The notes below the pieces were generated by a model. It had not been told where the DNA came from and made no database searches. It worked only from the letters and a program-made list of their open reading frames with translations. From Candidatus Pelagibacter sp. (GTDB taxonomy: Bacteria > Pseudomonadota > Alphaproteobacteria > Pelagibacterales > Pelagibacteraceae): DNA of 38,370 nucleotides. Location of the stretch: contig NZJU01000020.1 of assembly GCA_002692325.1 (NCBI GenBank), positions 25,664 to 64,033 of the forward strand, given 5' to 3'. The position numbers and the translations under genes are program-made. Position 1 is the stretch's first letter, and each line of letters starts with the position of its first letter. Positions 34,651-38,370 of this stretch are shown in pieces.

Positions 34651-35688
34651 ATGAAATATAAGAAGTTGGGAACAACTGATATTGATGTAAGTCTAATTTG
34701 TCTCGGTACAATGACCTGGGGCACTCAAAATAGTCAAATTGAAGCATTTGAGCAGATGGATTACTCTTTTGAAAAAGGAGTTAATTTTTTTGATACAGCT
34801 GAACTTTATTCTGTACCCCCAAATTCAGAGTCATATGGAAAAACCGAAACTATGATTGGAAACTGGTTTTTAGAAAAAAAAAATAGGAACAAAATTATAC
34901 TTGCATCAAAAATAGCTGGACCAGGTTGCTCGTGGATAAGAGGTGGAAAAAATTGTTTTAATGAAAAGGATATCGGTGAAGCTATCAATGGAAGCTTAAA
35001 AAGACTTAAAACAGATTATATTGATCTTTATCAATTACATTGGCCTGAAAGAACTACAAATTATTTTGGTAAAAGAGAATTTGAGGTTGATGATGAGGAA
35101 GAGAAATGGAATGACTTCGAGACTGTCCTTGAGGCTTTAAATAAGTTTGTTAAAGCTGGAAAGATTAGATATATCGGTGTTTCAAATGAAACGCCTTATG
35201 GTTTATCTAAATATTTAGAAATATCAAAAATTAAAAACCTTCCAAGAGTAATGACAGTTCAAAATCCATATAACTTAGTAAATAGAACCTACGAAATTGG
35301 CATGTCAGAAATTTCACTTAGAGAGAAGTGTGGTTTAATACCATACTACCCTCTGGCTACAGGTTACCTCTCAGGTAAATATAGAAACAATAAAATGCCA
35401 AAAAATTCGAGACAGGCTCTTTTTAAGGGTTGGGGCAGACATGGAAACTCCATGGCATTAAAAGCATATGAGGAATATTTTAAACTGGCCGAGGAGTATA
35501 ATTTATCACCAACTCATCTTGCTCATGCCTTTGTAAATACTAGGCCTTTTGTTACTAGCAACATAATTGGCGCAACAACAATGAAACAACTTATTGAAAA
35601 TATAGAAAGTGTAAATGTTTCATTGAATAAAGAGATATGTGATAAAATCAATTTAATTCATAATAATAACCCTAATCCATCTCCTTAA
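34651..35688 (+). CDS. Aldo/keto reductase (Tas-like)
   Basis: This is an NADP(H)-dependent aldo/keto reductase of the Tas subfamily, 345 residues. The catalytic tetrad is visible: Asp and Tyr in FFDTAELYSVPP near residue 49, Lys in IILASKIAGPG near 88 and His in DLYQLHWPER near 131. YPLATGYLSGKYRN near 246 and NIIGATTMKQLIENIES near 311 belong to the cofactor site. The substrate is unknown. It begins 70 bp from the divergent Bax-inhibitor-family gene. Confidence 0.93.
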   Translation: MKYKKLGTTDIDVSLICLGTMTWGTQNSQIEAFEQMDYSFEKGVNFFDTAELYSVPPNSESYGKTETMIGNWFLEKKNRNKIILASKIAGPGCSWIRGGKNCFNEKDIGEAINGSLKRLKTDYIDLYQLHWPERTTNYFGKREFEVDDEEEKWNDFETVLEALNKFVKAGKIRYIGVSNETPYGLSKYLEISKIKNLPRVMTVQNPYNLVNRTYEIGMSEISLREKCGLIPYYPLATGYLSGKYRNNKMPKNSRQALFKGWGRHGNSMALKAYEEYFKLAEEYNLSPTHLAHAFVNTRPFVTSNIIGATTMKQLIENIESVNVSLNKEICDKINLIHNNNPNPSP

Positions 35689-35732
35689 CTCAAAGCATTG
35701 AATTAAATAATTATTAGTATTAAAAGTAAACT

Positions 35733-36233
35733 ATGAAAACCAAAATTTTTTTTGTTTGTGCACTAACAATTTTTTTTGTTTCTAAAACTTACGCTGCCTC
35801 TCCTGTCTCAACAGGAAAGAATAAAAATTGGGAATCTTTTACTTTTTCAACTGATAAAGGTAAAGTTTGTTTCGCTCAAAGTGTGCCAATAAAAAGATCG
35901 CCTTCATCGTTTAAAAGAAATGAGTCAAGAATATTCGTAACATTTAGACCTAAAGAGAATATAAAAGATGAAATAAGTATTACTAGTGGACATGAATACA
36001 AATCTTCCTCTGTAACAGCAAGATCAGGAAAAAATAATTTTTCCTTTTTTTCTCAGAAAAATTTTGCTTGGCTTTTAGACGAAAGGGAAGAACAAAAACT
36101 TATAAAGGTTATGAAAAGAGCTACGGATCTAATGGTAAAAGCTGATTCAAAAAAAGGTACCCAGTCGACTGATCATTATTCAATGATGGGTTTTACTAAA
36201 GCTTATAATACAGCAAAAAAAAATTGTAATTGA
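35733..36233 (+). CDS. IalB-like periplasmic protein
   Basis: The 166 residues start with a signal peptide (MKTKIFFVCALTIFFVSKTYA). The mature part resembles the invasion-associated locus B family: WESFTFSTDKGKVCFAQSVPIKRSP, RIFVTFRPKENIKDEISI, a Ser-rich middle, and the C-terminal GTQSTDHYSMMGFTKAYNTAKKNC. The Cys pair (one early, one at the C-terminus) could form a disulfide. Despite the name, the family is widespread in free-living alphaproteobacteria and its role is unclear. Its stop overlaps the argG start (ATGA-like, TGATG). Confidence 0.85.
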   Translation: MKTKIFFVCALTIFFVSKTYAASPVSTGKNKNWESFTFSTDKGKVCFAQSVPIKRSPSSFKRNESRIFVTFRPKENIKDEISITSGHEYKSSSVTARSGKNNFSFFSQKNFAWLLDEREEQKLIKVMKRATDLMVKADSKKGTQSTDHYSMMGFTKAYNTAKKNCN

Positions 36234-37417
36234 TGAAAAAAATTATTTTAGCTTATTCCGGTGGTTTGGACACCTCCATAATATTGAGATGGCTTCAAAA
36301 TAATTATAAAGCCGAAGTAATTGCTTATACTGCAGACATCGGTCAAGAAATGAGTAAGAAAAAGATAATTAGAAATGCAAAAAAGTTAGGCGTAAAAAAA
36401 GTTATAATTGAAAATTTAAAAAATATATTTGTTAAAGACTATGTCTTTCCAATGATTAGAGGTCACGCAGTTTATGAAGGTACTTACCTATTAGGAACTT
36501 CTATTGCTAGACCATTAATAGCAAAAAGGCAAATTGCTATAGCAAAAAAATTTAAAGCCTTTGCGGTCTCACATGGAGCAACAGGTAAGGGAAACGATCA
36601 AGTAAGATTTGAACTTGGATATTCTTATTTTGCGGGGAAAAGAATTAAGACTATAGCGCCTTGGAGAGAATGGAAGATGCAGTCTAGAGCTGATTTAATC
36701 AAATATGCAAAAAAACATCAAATCTCAATACCGAAAGATAAAAAGGGGGCGCCTCCTTTTTCAGTTGATGATAATATTTTTCATACTTCAACGGAAGGAA
36801 AAGATTTGGAAAACCCAAAAAATTCAGCTCCAGAATATATTTTCCAAAGAACAATTTCTCCAGAAAAAGCTCCTAACAAAAAAACTATTGTAAAAGTAAG
36901 ATTTAGAAACAGTGATCCTATAGCTATTAATGGAGTGAAATTAAGTCCTGAAAAACTTCTAGAAAAATTAAATTACATCGCGGGAAAAAACGCTGTTGGA
37001 AGGGTAGATTTAGTTGAGAATAGATTTATCGGAATAAAATCAAGAGGTGTATATGAAACACCAGGAGGTACTTTACTATATGTTGCACATAGAGCAATTG
37101 AGTCAGTTACTTTAGATAGAAAAACCGCTCATGAAAAAGAGAGGATAATGGCTGAATATGCTGAATTAATTTATAATGGCTACTGGTTTTCGAAAAGAAG
37201 GCTAAGATTACAAAAAATTATTGATAGAAAAAGAAGTCAGGTGTCTGGAGAAATAGTTTTAAGTTTATATAAAGGAAATGTAACTATTCTTTCTAGAAGA
37301 ACTAAAAACAAAGCATATTCCATGAAAAAGGTTTCTTTTGAGGAAAATAAAAGTTTTAATAAAAAAAAAGTAGAAAATTTTATTAAATTTCATTCGAAAC
37401 AGTTAAATAAAGGTTAA
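36233..37417 (+). CDS. argG: Argininosuccinate synthase
   Basis: ArgG joins citrulline and aspartate with ATP in arginine synthesis. An upstream TTG at 36230 is in frame, but the ATG at 36233 overlaps the previous stop as TGATG and starts the standard N-terminus MKKIILAYSGGLDTSIILRWL (394 residues). The N-type ATP pyrophosphatase motif is AYSGGLDTS; YEGTYLLGTSIARPLIAK near 81, SHGATGKGNDQVRFE near 113 and the substrate-binding YETPGGTLLYVAHRAIES near 274 are conserved. Confidence 0.98.
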   Translation: MKKIILAYSGGLDTSIILRWLQNNYKAEVIAYTADIGQEMSKKKIIRNAKKLGVKKVIIENLKNIFVKDYVFPMIRGHAVYEGTYLLGTSIARPLIAKRQIAIAKKFKAFAVSHGATGKGNDQVRFELGYSYFAGKRIKTIAPWREWKMQSRADLIKYAKKHQISIPKDKKGAPPFSVDDNIFHTSTEGKDLENPKNSAPEYIFQRTISPEKAPNKKTIVKVRFRNSDPIAINGVKLSPEKLLEKLNYIAGKNAVGRVDLVENRFIGIKSRGVYETPGGTLLYVAHRAIESVTLDRKTAHEKERIMAEYAELIYNGYWFSKRRLRLQKIIDRKRSQVSGEIVLSLYKGNVTILSRRTKNKAYSMKKVSFEENKSFNKKKVENFIKFHSKQLNKG

Positions 37418-37438
37418 ATTTTTGATAGGTTATATCTA

Positions 37439-37825
37439 ATGAACAATTCGATTCGAAATATTCAGCTGGTCGCTGTAGTAATAGTGCTTATATCAACAAT
37501 TATTGCCTTCTTTTTAGAAATGAAGGAGATGTATGAAAACAAAGATATAACATTGGCTGATTTATTATTAATGTTTATCTATATAGAGGTAATTGGTTTA
37601 GTAAGATCTTATTGGGAAACGCGTTCTGTAAGAATTACCTACCCTCTTGTTATAGCAATTACAGCGCTTGCTCGATTTATTATACTTCAAGACAAGGACA
37701 GCGATCCTTCAAACCTTATTTACATTGCTTTGGCAATTTTAATAGTAGCCATTGCAACAGTGATAATTCGTTTCAGAAATAGTAGATATTTAAAGATTGA
37801 AAAATCTAAATCAAACGAGCTTTAA
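37439..37825 (+). CDS. PsiE-like membrane protein
   Basis: The 128 residues show four membrane helices and resemble the phosphate-starvation-inducible PsiE family (pattern [19 protein letters not shown] and [18 protein letters not shown]). Function is unknown. It follows argG by 21 bp and its last codons overlap the convergent folD by 20 bp. Confidence 0.83.
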   Translation: MNNSIRNIQLVAVVIVLISTIIAFFLEMKEMYENKDITLADLLLMFIYIEVIGLVRSYWETRSVRITYPLVIAITALARFIILQDKDSDPSNLIYIALAILIVAIATVIIRFRNSRYLKIEKSKSNEL

Positions 37826-38370
37826 AACACTCTAGAGTGTTTTTTAATAAACATGCAATTGTCATTGGGCCAACACCGCCTGGCACAGGTGTAATTGCTC
37901 TAGCTTTAGCTTTCACCTCATCGTAATGAACGTCGCCAACAATTTTATCATTAAGTTTATTTATTCCAACATCGATAACTATTGCTCCTTCTTTTATCCA
38001 ATCTTTTCTAATTAGATTAGGTGCGCCAACTGCAGCGACTAGTATATCCGCATTTTTGCACTCTCTTTTTAAATCCTCAGTTTTAGAGTGAACAACTGTC
38101 ACTGTGCAATCTTCTTTCAATAGTAATTGAGCCATAGGTTTGCCATTTAAGTTCGATCTACCAACAATTACTGCATGCTTTCCTTGAAGATTTTTTTCTA
38201 CAGTTTTTATTAAGTATAAACATCCTAATGGAGTACACGGGATTATTGACTTATAACCTGAAGCAAGGTTTCCAACATTTATAGGATTGAAACCATCAAC
38301 ATCTTTAGACGGGTCTATAGCATTTATAATTTTTTCTTTATCAATTTGCTCTGGCAATGGGAGCTGAACT
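37806..38370 (-). CDS. folD: Methylenetetrahydrofolate dehydrogenase/cyclohydrolase, 5' end cut by window edge
   Basis: FolD oxidises 5,10-methylene-THF with NADP+ and hydrolyses the product to 10-formyl-THF. The frame stays open to the last base; the residues before the apparent Met read [10 protein letters not shown], the known FolD motif, so the gene continues beyond the window. Visible are [16 protein letters not shown], the Rossmann part [28 protein letters not shown], and the C-terminal [22 protein letters not shown]. About 188 of a usual 280-300 residues are present; the catalytic Lys lies in the missing part. The 3' end overlaps the PsiE-like gene. Confidence 0.96.
   Translation of the reverse strand, partial: VQLPLPEQIDKEKIINAIDPSKDVDGFNPINVGNLASGYKSIIPCTPLGCLYLIKTVEKNLQGKHAVIVGRSNLNGKPMAQLLLKEDCTVTVVHSKTEDLKRECKNADILVAAVGAPNLIRKDWIKEGAIVIDVGINKLNDKIVGDVHYDEVKAKARAITPVPGGVGPMTIACLLKNTLECFKARLI
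37824..37845 (+). terminator. Terminator for argG-psiE lying inside the folD coding end
   Basis: A perfect 20-bp palindrome (37824-37843) gives an 8-bp stem with a CTAG loop and runs into six T residues on the plus strand (37840-37845). It starts within the psiE-like stop codon and falls within the last codons of folD on the other strand. On the minus strand the T-run is only four bases. Confidence 0.6.

Overview
The window is gene-dense, AT-rich bacterial chromosome with very short spacers, many 1-8 bp stop/start overlaps, and no rRNA, tRNA, CRISPR array, phage or insertion sequence. The gene families point to an alphaproteobacterium with a streamlined genome, most likely a member of the SAR11/Pelagibacterales group. 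Pointers are a DUF2794 protein, an IalB-type protein beside argG, the sdhCDAB order, a DctPQM TRAP transporter and compact co-directional gene runs. The lineage is an inference from gene content and base composition, not from a tree.

Layout. (1) Positions 1-11988, all minus strand, transcribed right to left: ffh, rpsP, trmD, rplS, leuC, leuD, leuB, asd, sdhC, sdhD, sdhA, sdhB and mmsA (3' end cut by the window edge). Spacers are 24 bp or less, so this could be one roughly 12 kb transcription unit joining signal recognition, ribosome and tRNA modification, leucine and aspartate-family biosynthesis, succinate dehydrogenase and methylmalonate-semialdehyde oxidation. (2) 11989-12152, a divergent intergenic region with three consecutive hairpins. 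(3) 12153-13893, dapF and ftsY on plus. (4) 13873-32367, an 18.5 kb minus-strand run: cytochrome c maturation (ccmC, D, E, F, G, H), a PagL-like lipid A deacylase, an FMN 2-hydroxyacid dehydrogenase, an aminotransferase, glcD, glcE, glcF, a D-2-hydroxyacid dehydrogenase, TRAP genes dctP, dctQ, dctM, an amidase, a 58-residue membrane protein, an EamA exporter and a membrane-anchored alpha/beta hydrolase. (5) 32368-32536, a spacer with a likely ccmC promoter and a 9-bp inverted repeat enclosing the start of a tiny plus-strand ORF. (6) 32537-38370, mixed strands: hspQ, a YciB-like protein, DUF2794, a Bax-inhibitor-1 family protein, an aldo/keto reductase, an IalB-like protein, argG, a PsiE-like protein and folD (5' end cut by the window edge).

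How the genes fit together. The centre looks like a catabolic cluster for small 2-hydroxy and 2-oxo acids such as glycolate and lactate. The TRAP system would import them, LldD-like and GlcDEF enzymes would oxidise them and feed electrons to the respiratory chain, the aminotransferase could convert the oxo-acids to amino acids, and the NAD(P)H hydroxyacid dehydrogenase could run the reverse reduction. The amidase could release acids from amide precursors. The exact substrate is inferred only from context.

Most unusual observations: succinate dehydrogenase anchor subunits in which both heme b axial histidines appear to be replaced by Phe; three tandem hairpins in front of ffh; an unlisted 58-residue two-helix protein coupled by TAATG to the amidase; and a structured spacer with a micro-ORF between hspQ and ccmC. 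No wholly new multi-gene defence or mobile system is evident.
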